Below, in pieces: positions 11,292 through 20,630 of a stretch of 53,266 nucleotides of DNA (positions within the stretch are counted from its first letter, which is position 1; each line of letters opens with the position of its first letter). Where the stretch lies: the NCBI RefSeq assembly GCF_003184905.1, contig NZ_QFRU01000029.1:1-53266 (forward strand). The letters run 5' to 3'. The stretch comes from Bacillus sp. CGMCC 1.16541. GTDB taxonomy: Bacteria > Bacillota > Bacilli > Bacillales > Bacillaceae_H. The notes under the pieces were generated by a model. That model was not told the DNA's origin. It made no database searches and saw nothing but the letters and a program-made list of their open reading frames with translations. The position numbers and the translations under genes were made by a program.

Positions 11292-11377
11292 AATTTTAAA
11301 TTGTCAATTATTGATAGTGGTTTACGTGACAACGTTTTAAAAAAAGTTCTACTTTTCTTTTTTCACTCATAGGATGA

Positions 11378-11391
11378 ACTTGTCGACAAGT
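11378..11391. promoter_or_regulatory. Perfect 14-bp palindrome upstream of yabE
   Basis: ACTTGTCGACAAGT is a perfect palindrome 15 bp upstream of the first yabE -35 box. It has no loop, so a protein operator is more likely than an RNA hairpin. Its core TTGTCGACAA resembles two fused Spo0A half boxes. Confidence 0.5.
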
Positions 11392-11406
11392 CTCTCTTCC
11401 TTTTTT

Positions 11407-11435
11407 TTGATAACTTAGACATAATAGACTATAGT
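11407..11435 (+). promoter_or_regulatory. Sigma-A promoter P1 of yabE
   Basis: TTGATA (11407-11412), 17 bp, TATAGT (11430-11435). Confidence 0.65.
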
Positions 11436-11455
11436 CAACACAAAAAGCAGGAGGG

Positions 11456-11484
11456 TTGACAAGTTGACAACTACTCTATATAAT
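11456..11484 (+). promoter_or_regulatory. Consensus sigma-A promoter P2 of yabE
   Basis: TTGACA (11456-11461), 17 bp, TATAAT (11479-11484): a full consensus promoter. The predicted start is about 25 nt from the GTG, so the leader is very short. Confidence 0.9.
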
Positions 11485-11515
11485 CCTTGTTCGAGAGAAG
11501 GAGGCGTTTTTCATC

Positions 11516-12742
11516 GTGTTAAAAAACGTGAAAAAGCTGTTATCCAAATCTATGAGTGGAAAAAGACTAGTAATCTTTGTAACTAGTTTTGTAGCCTTTT
11601 CTACCGTGATTGGATTTGTTGCTTATAAGAGCACACAAGCCTCGGTCTCATTAACAGTGGATGGACAGAAAGTTGATATAGACACCCATGCTAAAACTGT
11701 TGGAGACCTACTGAGGCGTGAAGATATTGAATTGAGTAAGCGCGATTACTTGTCGCATTCACTATCGGCTCCAGTAACAGAGAACATGAACGTGGTATGG
11801 AAACCTGCAAAATCTGTTCAACTCGTAGTAGATGAACAAAAGCAACATATTTGGACTACAGCAGATACAGTAAATGAAGTTCTAAAAGAGCAAGAGATGG
11901 AACTATCGAAGCATGACCAAATTCAACCTAGTTTAGATACAGCAATTAAACAAGATTTAGCTATTGAAATAGACAAAGCATTCCAAGTGACACTCAATGA
12001 AGGCGAGAACCAGCAGCAAGTTTGGTCCACTTCGACTACGGTCGCTGACTTTTTAGAGCAACAGGAAATTAACTTGAATGATCCAGACCGTGTAGACCCT
12101 AGTTTATCTAGCCAAGTTACACCAGGTAGTGTTGTAAATGTTATCAGAGTAAAAAAAGTCACCGATGTAGTGGAAGAACCAGTTGATTATGCGACTGTAA
12201 CAAAAAATGATCCAAATCTTGAAAAAGGGAAAGAAAAAATTATTCAAGAGGGTCAAAAAGGTCGTGTAACCAAGCATTATGAAGTTACGCTTGAAAATGG
12301 GAAAGAAACCTCGCGTAAATTAGTCAAAACGGAAGAACAAAAAGAAAGTAAAGACAAAGTGTTAGCAGTAGGTTCAAAAGTTGTAAAACCAGTCACTCAA
12401 ACAGCGGCAAAGGTTGATACACAAGTATCTCGTAGTAATGGTGGTAGTGTGTCTAAAGAATTCACGGTAAATTCAACGGCATATACTGCATATTGCAACG
12501 GCTGTTCTGGTAAAACAAGAACAGGCTTTGACTTGCGCGCAAATCCAAATGCAAAAGTCATTGCAGTTGATCCAAATGTCATTCCTTTAGGTAGTAAAGT
12601 GTATGTAGAAGGCTATGGCTATGCAGTCGCAGCTGATACAGGTGGTGCCATTAAAGGACATAAAATTGATGTATTCTTCCCAGATAAGTCAAAGGCTTAC
12701 CGATGGGGACGCCGTACTGTTAAAATTAAAGTGTTAAATTAA
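11516..12742 (+). CDS. yabE: YabE: secreted cell-wall protein with DUF348, G5 and 3D domains
   Basis: Rpf/Sps-like cell-wall hydrolase candidate (408 residues). An N-terminal signal/anchor segment spans about residues 18-38; three DUF348 (ubiquitin-like) repeats follow at about 40-190, each with a D/V-rich start and VxDxL-type core; then a G5 domain (about 215-285); and a C-terminal 3D domain with conserved aspartates in AVDPNVIPLG, AADTGG and IDVFFPD, a lytic-transglycosylase-like fold. GTG start with AGAAGGAGG 11 nt upstream. In B. subtilis yabE expression is opposed by an antisense RNA; I cannot confirm one here. Very strong tandem promoters precede it. Confidence 0.93.
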   Translation: MLKNVKKLLSKSMSGKRLVIFVTSFVAFSTVIGFVAYKSTQASVSLTVDGQKVDIDTHAKTVGDLLRREDIELSKRDYLSHSLSAPVTENMNVVWKPAKSVQLVVDEQKQHIWTTADTVNEVLKEQEMELSKHDQIQPSLDTAIKQDLAIEIDKAFQVTLNEGENQQQVWSTSTTVADFLEQQEINLNDPDRVDPSLSSQVTPGSVVNVIRVKKVTDVVEEPVDYATVTKNDPNLEKGKEKIIQEGQKGRVTKHYEVTLENGKETSRKLVKTEEQKESKDKVLAVGSKVVKPVTQTAAKVDTQVSRSNGGSVSKEFTVNSTAYTAYCNGCSGKTRTGFDLRANPNAKVIAVDPNVIPLGSKVYVEGYGYAVAADTGGAIKGHKIDVFFPDKSKAYRWGRRTVKIKVLN

Positions 12743-12751
12743 TTTTAAAGT

Positions 12752-12780
12752 GCAGAGGATAATTTTATCCTCTGCCTTTT
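12752..12780 (+). terminator. yabE terminator
   Basis: 11-bp perfect stem GCAGAGGATAA (12752-12762) with TTATCCTCTGC (12765-12775), then CTTTTT. Confidence 0.92.
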
Positions 12781-12831
12781 TCAGTTACAATAAGAAAATA
12801 TGATCTTTCGTTTATATAGACGTAAAGGTAG

Positions 12832-12847
12832 CATGAAAAGTTTCATG
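12832..12847. repeat. Inverted repeat upstream of rnmV
   Basis: CATGAAA, 2-bp centre, TTTCATG. It ends 4 nt before the rnmV ribosome site and could be an operator or a small hairpin. Confidence 0.5.
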
Positions 12848-12861
12848 TTTTGGAGGTAAAA

Positions 12862-14297
<1,436 letters not shown>

Positions 14298-14304
14298 AAC
14301 GAAT

Positions 14305-14332
14305 CACCTTTTCAAAACTCAGTCATAGGCTA
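14305..14332 (+). promoter_or_regulatory. Candidate sigma-K promoter of yabG
   Basis: CATAGGCTA (14324-14332) matches the sigma-K -10 consensus CATAnnnTA; CACC (14305-14308) is an acceptable -35, 15 bp away. yabG is a sigma-K gene in B. subtilis. Confidence 0.55.
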
Positions 14333-14385
14333 TGAAGAAAGAAAAAAAGAATAGTTCTTTAGGCGGTTGAGACGGAGTGAAGAGG

Positions 14386-15273
14386 ATGAATATTAAAGTT
14401 GGTGATGTAGTAACTCGCCCTTCCTATCAGCGAGATTTACTTTTTCGTGTTATATCCATTAATCAAGATGAAACGGGAGCTATTTATGCAACGCTCTTTG
14501 GAGAAGATGTGCGGTTAATAGCTGATGCCCCATTTTCAGATTTAGAAGTCGTGAGCGAACAAGAGAAGAAGAAACGTCAACAAGAAGAAGATCAATTGTT
14601 ACAACGCTCTTTAGCCTTGATTAAACAAGACTATAATTTAAGTAGACAAAAAAGCGAATACGAAACAACAAATGGCTATAATCATTCCCATGAGTTATTT
14701 CAGTTGCCAGGGAAAGTCTTGCATATTGATGGAGATCCAAATTATTTAAACAAATGTTTAATGCTGTATGAGAAAATCGGAATCCCTGTGTACGGTGTAC
14801 ACTGTCTTGAAAAAGAAATGCCTCAAAAAGTGCCGCAGTTATTGAAAGAAGTGCGCCCAGATATTTTGGTATTGACTGGTCATGATGCGTATTCAAAGTC
14901 TAAAGGAAAGAAGACAGACTTGGTCGCTTATCGTCATTCTAGGTATTTTGTTAAAACAGTTCAAGAAATCCGCAATCAAATGCCGAATTTAGATCAGCTT
15001 GTAATTTTCGCAGGAGCTTGTCAATCTCATTTTGAGTCGTTAATTCAAGCGGGAGCTAACTTTGCAAGTTCCCCATCACGAGTAAATATTCATGCGTTAG
15101 ATCCTGTATATATCGTTTCAAAGATTAGCTTTACTCCCTTTACAGATCGTATCAATGTATGGGATGTGTTACGAAACACATTAACTGGTGCAAAAGGGCT
15201 AGGTGGTATTGAAACAAAAGGACTTTTGCGAACGGGTATGCCTTACCAATCACATGATGAGGACGAAGAGTAG
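14386..15273 (+). CDS. yabG: Sporulation-specific protease YabG
   Basis: Mother-cell protease that trims spore coat and cortex-associated proteins such as SafA and SpoIVA, allowing transglutaminase cross-linking. 295 residues. The C-terminal half is highly conserved: TGHDAYSK (His about 166) and FAGACQSHFESL (Cys about 212) are the likely catalytic pair of a cysteine protease. I chose ATG 14386, 8 nt from GGAG (14374-14377); the GTG at 14377 overlaps that site. A sigma-K type -10 box lies upstream and a terminator right at the stop, so it is monocistronic. Confidence 0.94.
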   Translation: MNIKVGDVVTRPSYQRDLLFRVISINQDETGAIYATLFGEDVRLIADAPFSDLEVVSEQEKKKRQQEEDQLLQRSLALIKQDYNLSRQKSEYETTNGYNHSHELFQLPGKVLHIDGDPNYLNKCLMLYEKIGIPVYGVHCLEKEMPQKVPQLLKEVRPDILVLTGHDAYSKSKGKKTDLVAYRHSRYFVKTVQEIRNQMPNLDQLVIFAGACQSHFESLIQAGANFASSPSRVNIHALDPVYIVSKISFTPFTDRINVWDVLRNTLTGAKGLGGIETKGLLRTGMPYQSHDEDEE

Positions 15274-15312
15274 AACCTACAAACAGTCTATGTTTGTAGG
15301 TTCTGTTTTTTT
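15273..15312 (+). terminator. yabG terminator
   Basis: 12-bp stem GAACCTACAAAC (15273-15284) with GTTTGTAGGTTC (15292-15303), then a T run. The stem begins with the last base of the yabG stop codon. Confidence 0.92.
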
Positions 15313-15402
15313 ATTTCATACAAATGCTTGCATGTTGTACATATTTTCTTTTATTTGGTAAACAATACAAAATAAATGTAGATTTATGTTGGAAATTTTA
15401 AG

Positions 15403-15432
15403 TTGACATGAATGGATTATGGTTGTTATAAT
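15403..15432 (+). promoter_or_regulatory. veg promoter 1 (sigma-A)
   Basis: TTGACA (15403-15408), 18 bp, TATAAT (15427-15432). Confidence 0.8.
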
Positions 15433-15441
15433 TTTATGTTT

Positions 15442-15470
15442 TTGACTAATTTTTATAATTGTGTTATACT
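15442..15470 (+). promoter_or_regulatory. veg promoter 2 (sigma-A)
   Basis: TTGACT (15442-15447), 17 bp, TATACT (15465-15470). It overlaps the initial transcribed region of promoter 1. Confidence 0.8.
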
Positions 15471-15492
15471 ACCTAGAGTGAGGTGGACAAAT

Positions 15493-15750
15493 ATGGCGAA
15501 AACATTATCTGACATTAAAGAAACGCTTGATTTACATCTAGGACAACGTCTGACTTTGAAAGCAAACGGTGGTCGTAGAAAGACAATTGAGCGATCAGGT
15601 GTATTAGCAGAAACGTATCCATCAGTTTTTATCGTTGAATTAGATCAGGCAGAAAATTCGTTAGAACGTGTGTCATACAGTTATGCAGATGTTTTAACTG
15701 AAACAGTGCAGTTACAGTTTTTTGATGAAAGTGCAGGCAGCATGATATAG
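15493..15750 (+). CDS. veg: Veg protein (biofilm-related, strongly expressed in growth)
   Basis: Small protein of 85 residues (DUF1021); in B. subtilis the gene is famous for its strong vegetative promoters, and Veg promotes biofilm gene expression by acting against SinR. Core segment [21 protein letters not shown] is highly conserved. I chose ATG 15493, preceded by GTGAGGTGG; the upstream in-frame ATG at 15412 lies within the promoters. Two tandem sigma-A promoters precede it and a terminator follows. Confidence 0.95.
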   Translation: MAKTLSDIKETLDLHLGQRLTLKANGGRRKTIERSGVLAETYPSVFIVELDQAENSLERVSYSYADVLTETVQLQFFDESAGSMI

Positions 15751-15763
15751 AAAGTTGGCAGCG

Positions 15764-15793
15764 AGCAGTGGACACGTGTTTACTGCTTTTTTT
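15764..15793 (+). terminator. veg terminator
   Basis: AGCAGT (15764-15769) with ACTGCT (15782-15787); the loop contains the palindrome ACACGTGT, joined by two G-U pairs to give one long stem. A run of T follows. Confidence 0.85.
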
Positions 15794-15881
15794 ATGCCAT
15801 TTTACATAAACTAGTGAACATACTACATTCGCTGTGTTATATACTATAACTGTCGTGATTTCATGAAAGGAGTTGTGGCAG

Positions 15882-16052
15882 TTGGGAAGACGCAAAGGAA
15901 TGATGTCAAACCAGTTTAAAGAAGAATTAGCAAAAGAGTTAGGTTTTTACGATGTTGTAAAAACAGAAGGTTGGGGAGCAATTCGTGCTAAAGACGCTGG
16001 AAATATGGTGAAGAGAGCAATTGAGATAGCTCAGCAACAACTTTCTAAATAA
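15882..16052 (+). CDS. sspF: Small acid-soluble spore protein SspF (alpha/beta-type SASP)
   Basis: A 56-residue SASP that starts at TTG (15882) and reads [12 protein letters not shown], then [37 protein letters not shown]. It carries the FYD...GWG and [15 protein letters not shown] signatures of the SspF branch of DNA-binding spore proteins, made in the forespore under sigma-G. AAAGGAG (15866-15872) lies 9 nt before the TTG. A possible sigma-G -10, TATACTA, is at 15840-15846 with a weak GAACA -35 at 15816. Position between veg and ispE matches B. subtilis. Confidence 0.93.
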   Translation: MGRRKGMMSNQFKEELAKELGFYDVVKTEGWGAIRAKDAGNMVKRAIEIAQQQLSK

Positions 16053-16156
16053 ATTTGTTTTGTATAAACAAAGACTATTTTATTGATGATTAAAGAATAG
16101 GTAATGTTTCTTTTTTTAATAACCAGCTTAAAGAAAGCACGTGTGATGCTGTATTA

Positions 16157-16185
16157 TTGAGTTGATAACATGACGAGAATATGGT
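16157..16185 (+). promoter_or_regulatory. Candidate sigma-A promoter in sspF-ispE gap
   Basis: TTGAGT (16157-16162), 17 bp, TATGGT (16180-16185). No ORF follows; a terminator lies about 110 nt downstream. Confidence 0.45.
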
Positions 16186-16191
16186 CTATAT

Positions 16192-16302
16192 GCAACATTC
16201 TTTACTCATCCATGTATGAATATTACTGGACGTTACACGTAAAGGATGTTGTGGGTTGAGTAGAAGGGGCAATCTTACTCCTTTCGACTCAGCCCTATTT
16301 TT
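16192..16302 (+). ncRNA. Candidate small RNA (unannotated)
   Basis: The unit runs from the promoter at 16157 to the terminator ending at 16302. CAACAT (16193-16198) near the predicted 5' end is complementary to ATGTTG (16246-16251), closing a first domain; the terminator hairpin forms the second. No coding capacity. It may instead be the distal 3' end of sspF mRNA. Confidence 0.35.
16253..16302 (+). terminator. Strong terminator in sspF-ispE gap
   Basis: GGGTTGAGTAGAAGG (16253-16267) pairs with the arm around CCTTTCGACTCAGCCC (16280-16295) with two mismatches or wobbles, then ATTTTT. Confidence 0.8.
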
Positions 16303-16389
16303 ATAAAGATGTCAAATAGAAAAGAGGTATCTTGCCTATTTTATGATAAAATAACGGTAAACTTTATTAGGTGAAGTAGGTGGAGTAAG

Positions 16390-17259
16390 TTGAAATTAAT
16401 GGTGAAGGCGCCCGCTAAAATAAATTTATCACTAGATGTTTTACATAAGCGTCTTGATGGATATCATGAAGTGAAAATGGTAATGACAACAATTGACTTA
16501 GCGGATCGAATTGAACTTTCTGAACGAGAAGATGGAAAGATTGTGATTCACTCACAAAATCGCTTTGTTCCGGATGATCAACGTAACTTAGCATATCAAG
16601 CTGCTCAATTGTTGCAAAAGAGATATAAAGTGAAACAAGGAGTTACCATCTCAATTGATAAAATGATTCCTGTTGCAGCAGGGTTAGCAGGTGGTAGTAG
16701 TGATGCCGCTGCTACGTTAAGAGGATTAAACCAGCTTTGGAAGCTTAACTTATCCGTAGATACACTAGCAGAAATTGGAGGAGAAATCGGTTCAGATGTT
16801 TCTTTTTGTGTGTATGGTGGGACTGCGCTAGCAACCGGCAGGGGAGAAATTGTTCAGCATATTGAGGCACCACCAAACTGTTGGGTAGTGTTAGCGAAGC
16901 CGGAAATAGGTGTTTCGACAGCTGATGTTTATCGAAACTTACAGTTAAACAGTATTGATCATCCGAACGTAGATGGAATGGTTCAAGCAATCGAAGCAAA
17001 AGATTATACACAGATGTGTGGACTTGTCGGAAATGTCCTAGAAAGTGTTACATTAAAGATGCATCCAGAAGTCGCTTTGATTAAAGAGCAAATGAGACGT
17101 TTTGGTGCAGATGCCGTTTTAATGAGCGGAAGTGGCCCTACAGTGTTTGGGTTAGTTCAATATGATTCAAGAATGCATCGTATTTATAATGGTTTAAGAG
17201 GTTTTTGTGACAAAGTTTATGCAGTCAGATTATTAGGAGAGCGATTACCTCTTGATTAA
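16390..17259 (+). CDS. ispE: 4-diphosphocytidyl-2-C-methyl-D-erythritol kinase
   Basis: GHMP kinase of the non-mevalonate (MEP) isoprenoid pathway; phosphorylates CDP-methylerythritol. [12 protein letters not shown] is at the N terminus and the ATP loop [20 protein letters not shown] is split over about residues 95-114; [11 protein letters not shown] near 249 is the third GHMP motif. 289 residues, same as B. subtilis. I keep the TTG start at 16390 (AGGTGGAG just upstream) because it gives the family N terminus [13 protein letters not shown] at 16399 is the alternative. Confidence 0.95.
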   Translation: MKLMVKAPAKINLSLDVLHKRLDGYHEVKMVMTTIDLADRIELSEREDGKIVIHSQNRFVPDDQRNLAYQAAQLLQKRYKVKQGVTISIDKMIPVAAGLAGGSSDAAATLRGLNQLWKLNLSVDTLAEIGGEIGSDVSFCVYGGTALATGRGEIVQHIEAPPNCWVVLAKPEIGVSTADVYRNLQLNSIDHPNVDGMVQAIEAKDYTQMCGLVGNVLESVTLKMHPEVALIKEQMRRFGADAVLMSGSGPTVFGLVQYDSRMHRIYNGLRGFCDKVYAVRLLGERLPLD

Positions 17260-17281
17260 ATCCGTACATTAATGTTATATT
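17252..17281 (+). promoter_or_regulatory. Candidate purR promoter
   Basis: TTGATT (17252-17257), 18 bp, TATATT (17276-17281). The first candidate PurBox lies within the spacer. Confidence 0.5.
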
Positions 17282-17302
17282 CAATTTAAAATATTCGGAT
17301 TT
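17258..17302. promoter_or_regulatory. Candidate PurBox pair (PurR autoregulation)
   Basis: AAATCCGTACATT (17258-17270, plus strand) and AAATCCGAATATT (17290-17302, minus strand) each match the Bacillus PurBox AWWWCCGAACWWT at all but one position, and face each other. The 19-bp gap is slightly longer than the usual 16-17. Confidence 0.5.
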
Positions 17303-17314
17303 TAGGAGGGCGTT

Positions 17315-18136
17315 ATGAAATTCCGACGGAGTGGCAGATTAATTGACATGACAAATTACTTTATCCAAAATCCTCAACGTCTGATTCCTCTCACGCATTT
17401 TGCTGACAAGTATGACTCAGCAAAATCATCCATAAGTGAAGATATGGCAATTATTAAGCAGACGTTTGAACAACAAGGGATTGGTACACTAGTGACACTT
17501 CCAGGTGCAGCAGGTGGTGTCAAATTTATTCCAAAAGTACCAACAGAAGAAGCAACACAGTTTGTAGCGGAGCTGTGTGAAATGGTTGCAAAGCCAGAGC
17601 GTCTGTTGCCGGGTGGTTATTTATATCTAACTGATATACTAGGAAATCCTCGGGTTGTAAATAAAATAGGACGCTTGTTTGCTTCTATGTTTGCTGACAG
17701 AACAATTGACGTTGTAATGACAGTAGCAACAAAAGGAATTCCATTAGCATATGCTGTGGCACAGTTTTTAAATGTACCTGTTGTCATTGTTAGGCGCGAT
17801 AGCAAGGTAACAGAAGGCTCAACGGTTAGTATTAACTATGTGTCAGGTTCTTCAAAGCGAATTCAAACTATGTTATTAGCAAAGCGTAGTTTAGCTGTAG
17901 GCTCGAATGTTTTGATCATTGATGATTTCATGAAAGCTGGTGGCACAGTGAATGGTATGATTAGCTTATTAGAAGAATTTGAAGCAAATGTAGCGGGTAT
18001 TGGCGTGCTAGTAGAGTCAGAAGACATTGAAGAGAGACTAGTTGACGAGTATATTTCTCTTGTTCAATTAAAAGATGTTAATGTAAAAGAAAAACAAATT
18101 CGTGTACAAGAAGGAAATTACCTCAATCATATCTGA
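17315..18136 (+). CDS. purR: Purine operon repressor PurR
   Basis: Bacillus-type PurR, unrelated to the LacI-type E. coli PurR. An N-terminal winged-helix domain (residues 1-75) is fused to a phosphoribosyltransferase-like domain with the PRPP loop VLIIDDFMKAGGTVNGM (about 198-214). PRPP binding releases the repressor from PurBoxes. 273 residues. TTAGGAGGG precedes the ATG. It is followed by ridA, as in the purR-yabJ pair of B. subtilis. Candidate PurBoxes overlap its own promoter. Confidence 0.96.
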   Translation: MKFRRSGRLIDMTNYFIQNPQRLIPLTHFADKYDSAKSSISEDMAIIKQTFEQQGIGTLVTLPGAAGGVKFIPKVPTEEATQFVAELCEMVAKPERLLPGGYLYLTDILGNPRVVNKIGRLFASMFADRTIDVVMTVATKGIPLAYAVAQFLNVPVVIVRRDSKVTEGSTVSINYVSGSSKRIQTMLLAKRSLAVGSNVLIIDDFMKAGGTVNGMISLLEEFEANVAGIGVLVESEDIEERLVDEYISLVQLKDVNVKEKQIRVQEGNYLNHI

Positions 18137-18185
18137 ATGAGGTTCTTTTCTCTTTAAGTTTAAAGATAAAAGGAGAGGGAGAAAC

Positions 18186-18566
18186 ATGTTACAAGTTCAA
18201 ACCAATAAAGCACCACAAGCGATTGGTCCATATTCGCAAGGAATCGTTGTGAACAATATGTTTTATAGTTCAGGTCAAATTCCGTTAACGCCAGAAGGTG
18301 AAATGGTGAATGGAGATATTGTTGAACAAACAGAACAGGTATTTCAAAATTTAGATGCAGTGTTAAAAGCAGCAGGTGCATCTTTTGAAACGGTTGTGAA
18401 AGCAACGGTCTTTATTAAAGACATAAATGACTTTGATCAAATTAACGAAGTATATGCAAAGTACTTTGGCAATCATAAACCGGCAAGGTCATGTGTTGAA
18501 GTCGCAAGGCTACCAAAGGATGCATTAATTGAAATTGAAGTTGTCGCGCTTGTAAAAAGCCGTTAA
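18186..18566 (+). CDS. ridA: RidA family enamine/imine deaminase (YabJ)
   Basis: Trimeric YjgF/YER057c/UK114 protein (126 residues) that hydrolyses reactive 2-aminoacrylate and related enamines. Motifs: [11 protein letters not shown] at 10-20, YSSGQIPL, and [19 protein letters not shown] near the C terminus with the substrate-binding arginine (in PARSCVEV). In B. subtilis YabJ is needed for full PurR repression. AAAGGAGAGGG gives a strong ribosome site. Likely cotranscribed with purR, 49 bp upstream. Confidence 0.95.
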   Translation: MLQVQTNKAPQAIGPYSQGIVVNNMFYSSGQIPLTPEGEMVNGDIVEQTEQVFQNLDAVLKAAGASFETVVKATVFIKDINDFDQINEVYAKYFGNHKPARSCVEVARLPKDALIEIEVVALVKSR

Positions 18567-18609
18567 TCGTTGTTCCATACAAGTTCCTTCTGTGTAAAAA
18601 GGATATAAA

Positions 18610-18661
18610 TTCCATTCATTCACTTATTTTACGATTTTTTACTAAAAAATTTTTTAGAATT
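18610..18661. promoter_or_regulatory. AT-rich box upstream of spoVG promoter (likely AbrB target)
   Basis: An A/T-dominated block directly upstream of the sigma-H -35 box. The B. subtilis spoVG promoter has such a block, bound by AbrB; abrB is in this window. Confidence 0.55.
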
Positions 18662-18690
18662 GCAGGAAAAGTTAAAAATCTGTGGAATTA
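18662..18690 (+). promoter_or_regulatory. Sigma-H promoter of spoVG
   Basis: GCAGGAAAA (18662-18670) and GTGGAATTA (18682-18690) match the sigma-H consensus RnAGGAwww / RnnGAATww. Confidence 0.88.
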
Positions 18691-18729
18691 CTAGTTAAAG
18701 CTTCATTTAGAAAAAAGGTGGTGAACAGA

Positions 18730-19020
18730 ATGGAAGTAACTGACGTGAGATTACGCCGCGTAAATACAGAAGGACGTATGAGAGCAATCGCTTCAATTAC
18801 ACTTGACAATGAGTTCGTTGTTCATGATATTCGTGTAATTGATGGGAATAACGGTTTGTTTGTGGCAATGCCAAGCAAGCGTACGCCAGATGGTGAGTTC
18901 CGTGATATTGCACATCCGATTAACTCTGGTACTCGCGGGAAAATTCAAGATGCTGTTTTAGCAGAATATCATCGCTTAGGTGAATTAGAAGTTGAATTTG
19001 AAGAAGCGGGTGCTTCATAA
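18730..19020 (+). CDS. spoVG: SpoVG, RNA-binding regulator of septation and sporulation
   Basis: Small conserved nucleic-acid-binding protein (96 residues) that delays asymmetric septation with SpoIIB and modulates cell-wall genes in relatives. The whole sequence [12 protein letters not shown] ... [22 protein letters not shown] ... [10 protein letters not shown] is diagnostic. ATG 18730 follows AAAAAGGTGG; the in-frame GTG at 18682 overlaps the promoter. Sigma-H promoter and likely AbrB control, as in B. subtilis. Confidence 0.97.
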   Translation: MEVTDVRLRRVNTEGRMRAIASITLDNEFVVHDIRVIDGNNGLFVAMPSKRTPDGEFRDIAHPINSGTRGKIQDAVLAEYHRLGELEVEFEEAGAS

Positions 19021-19033
19021 AATATGAATGAAC

Positions 19034-19064
19034 AAAGAGTCTATTTTAAAATAGGCTCTTTTTT
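19034..19064 (+). terminator. spoVG terminator
   Basis: AAAGAG with CTCTTT flanking a perfect CTATTTTAAAATAG core (19041-19054), then a T run. Confidence 0.88.
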
Positions 19065-19167
19065 GTATAAATTCACTTGTTGTTCCTCAATCTAATCTTC
19101 AAGTTATTCTGTTTCTTTCAAATCTATGACAATTCACTGACAAATCTATGTACTTTTTCATCATTTC

Positions 19168-19196
19168 TTGAAATAGATGAGTTTTTAGGATAATAT
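19168..19196 (+). promoter_or_regulatory. Sigma-A promoter of glmU-prs
   Basis: TTGAAA (19168-19173), 17 bp, TAATAT (19191-19196), 37 bp before the glmU start. Confidence 0.7.
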
Positions 19197-19232
19197 TCTT
19201 AATGGATAAAAAGGTAAAATTGGAGGCCTGTT

Positions 19233-20612
19233 ATGTCAAAAAGATATGCAGTCATATTGGCAGCTGGGCAGGGTACACGTATGAAGTCATCTTTATATAA
19301 AGTGCTACATCCTGTTTGTGGAAAGCCGATGGTACAACATGTTATCGATCAGCTTTCTTCTTTAGAGTTGGCTAAACTAATCACGGTTGTTGGTCATGGT
19401 GCTGAAAAAGTAAAAGCACACATTGGGGATAAAAGTTCTTTTGTGTTACAAGAAGAACAACTAGGAACGGCTCACGCTGTGATACAAGCAGAAGAGTTGT
19501 TAGCAAATGAAGAAGGTACGACAATTGTTATTTGTGGAGATACACCACTTATTACAGCGGAAACTATTGAAGCTTTGTTAAATCAACATGAGCAAATGGG
19601 TGCGAAGGCAACAATTTTAACTGCATACGCAGAAGATCCAACAGGTTACGGTCGAATCATTCGTAACGAAGAAGGGTTAGTTGAAAAAATTGTTGAGCAT
19701 AAAGATGCATCTGAACAAGAAAGAGCTGTGAAAGAAATTAATACAGGAACGTATTGTTTTGATAATAAGCAGCTATTTGAAACACTTTCTAAAGTATCGA
19801 ATGACAACGTACAAGGTGAGTATTATTTACCAGATGTTGTTGAAATCTTAAAGAACCAAGGTGAAGTTGTTTCAGCTTACCAAACAAGTGATTTCTCAGA
19901 AACACTAGGTGTAAATGATCGCTTCGCACTGTCTCAAGCAGAAGAGACAATGAAAAAGCGTATTAATAAGCGTCATATGCTAAATGGAGTTACACTTATT
20001 GACCCTTCTAATACGTATATTTCAGCGGACGCAGTCATTGGTCGTGACACCGTTATTTATCCAGGTACAGTCATTATGGGTGAAGTTGTGATTGGTGAAA
20101 ATTGTGAAGTAGGCCCAAATACAGAGATTAAGGACTGTAAAGTTGGGAACGAAACCTCTATTCGTCATTCTGTTGCACATGATAGCGAGATTGGCGCGAA
20201 AGTGACCATTGGTCCGTTTGCGCATATTCGTCCGCAATCAGCAATTGGTGATGAAGTACGTGTAGGGAACTTTGTAGAAATTAAAAAGTCGACATTTGGC
20301 AAAGGTAGCAAGGCGTCTCATCTAAGCTATATTGGTGATGCTGAAGTAGGGGCAGACGTTAATTTAGGCTGCGGCTCTATTACCGTTAATTATGATGGGA
20401 AAAATAAATATTTAACAAAAATTGAAGACGGTGTTTTTGTTGGTTGCAATTCGAATTTAGTTGCACCTGTTACAATTGGTGAAGGTGCGTATGTAGCAGC
20501 AGGATCGACTGTTACAGAAGATGTTCCAGGAAAAGCATTATCAATTGCACGAGCTCGACAAGTGAATAAAGAGAACTATGTAGAAAATTTAAATATGAAT
20601 AAAAAATCCTAA
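19233..20612 (+). CDS. glmU: Bifunctional GlcN-1-P acetyltransferase / GlcNAc-1-P uridyltransferase
   Basis: Makes UDP-GlcNAc for peptidoglycan and teichoic acids. N-terminal nucleotidyltransferase domain with [11 protein letters not shown] (residues 9-19) and GDTPLI; C-terminal left-handed beta-helix (from about residue 250) with many hexapeptide repeats and acetyl-CoA site, [10 protein letters not shown] included. 459 residues. ATG at 19233 with TGGAGG. prs begins 18 nt downstream, so the two form an operon. Confidence 0.97.
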   Translation: MSKRYAVILAAGQGTRMKSSLYKVLHPVCGKPMVQHVIDQLSSLELAKLITVVGHGAEKVKAHIGDKSSFVLQEEQLGTAHAVIQAEELLANEEGTTIVICGDTPLITAETIEALLNQHEQMGAKATILTAYAEDPTGYGRIIRNEEGLVEKIVEHKDASEQERAVKEINTGTYCFDNKQLFETLSKVSNDNVQGEYYLPDVVEILKNQGEVVSAYQTSDFSETLGVNDRFALSQAEETMKKRINKRHMLNGVTLIDPSNTYISADAVIGRDTVIYPGTVIMGEVVIGENCEVGPNTEIKDCKVGNETSIRHSVAHDSEIGAKVTIGPFAHIRPQSAIGDEVRVGNFVEIKKSTFGKGSKASHLSYIGDAEVGADVNLGCGSITVNYDGKNKYLTKIEDGVFVGCNSNLVAPVTIGEGAYVAAGSTVTEDVPGKALSIARARQVNKENYVENLNMNKKS

Positions 20613-20630
20613 CGGAGGTTTCACAATACA

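Larger units (their letters stand above)
16053..16389 (+). other. Intergenic region between sspF and ispE
   Basis: 337 bp with no protein gene. It holds a weak AT-only hairpin right after sspF (16054-16072), a sigma-A-like promoter at 16157-16185 and a strong terminator at 16253-16302. The last two could delimit a small RNA. The ispE ribosome site is at the end. Confidence 0.6.

Noticed and set aside
11292-11515. Cyclic di-AMP (ydaO-type) riboswitch ahead of the yabE cell-wall gene
   Set aside because: Such riboswitches precede related hydrolase genes elsewhere, but the leader from the strong promoter is only about 25 nt, too short for one.
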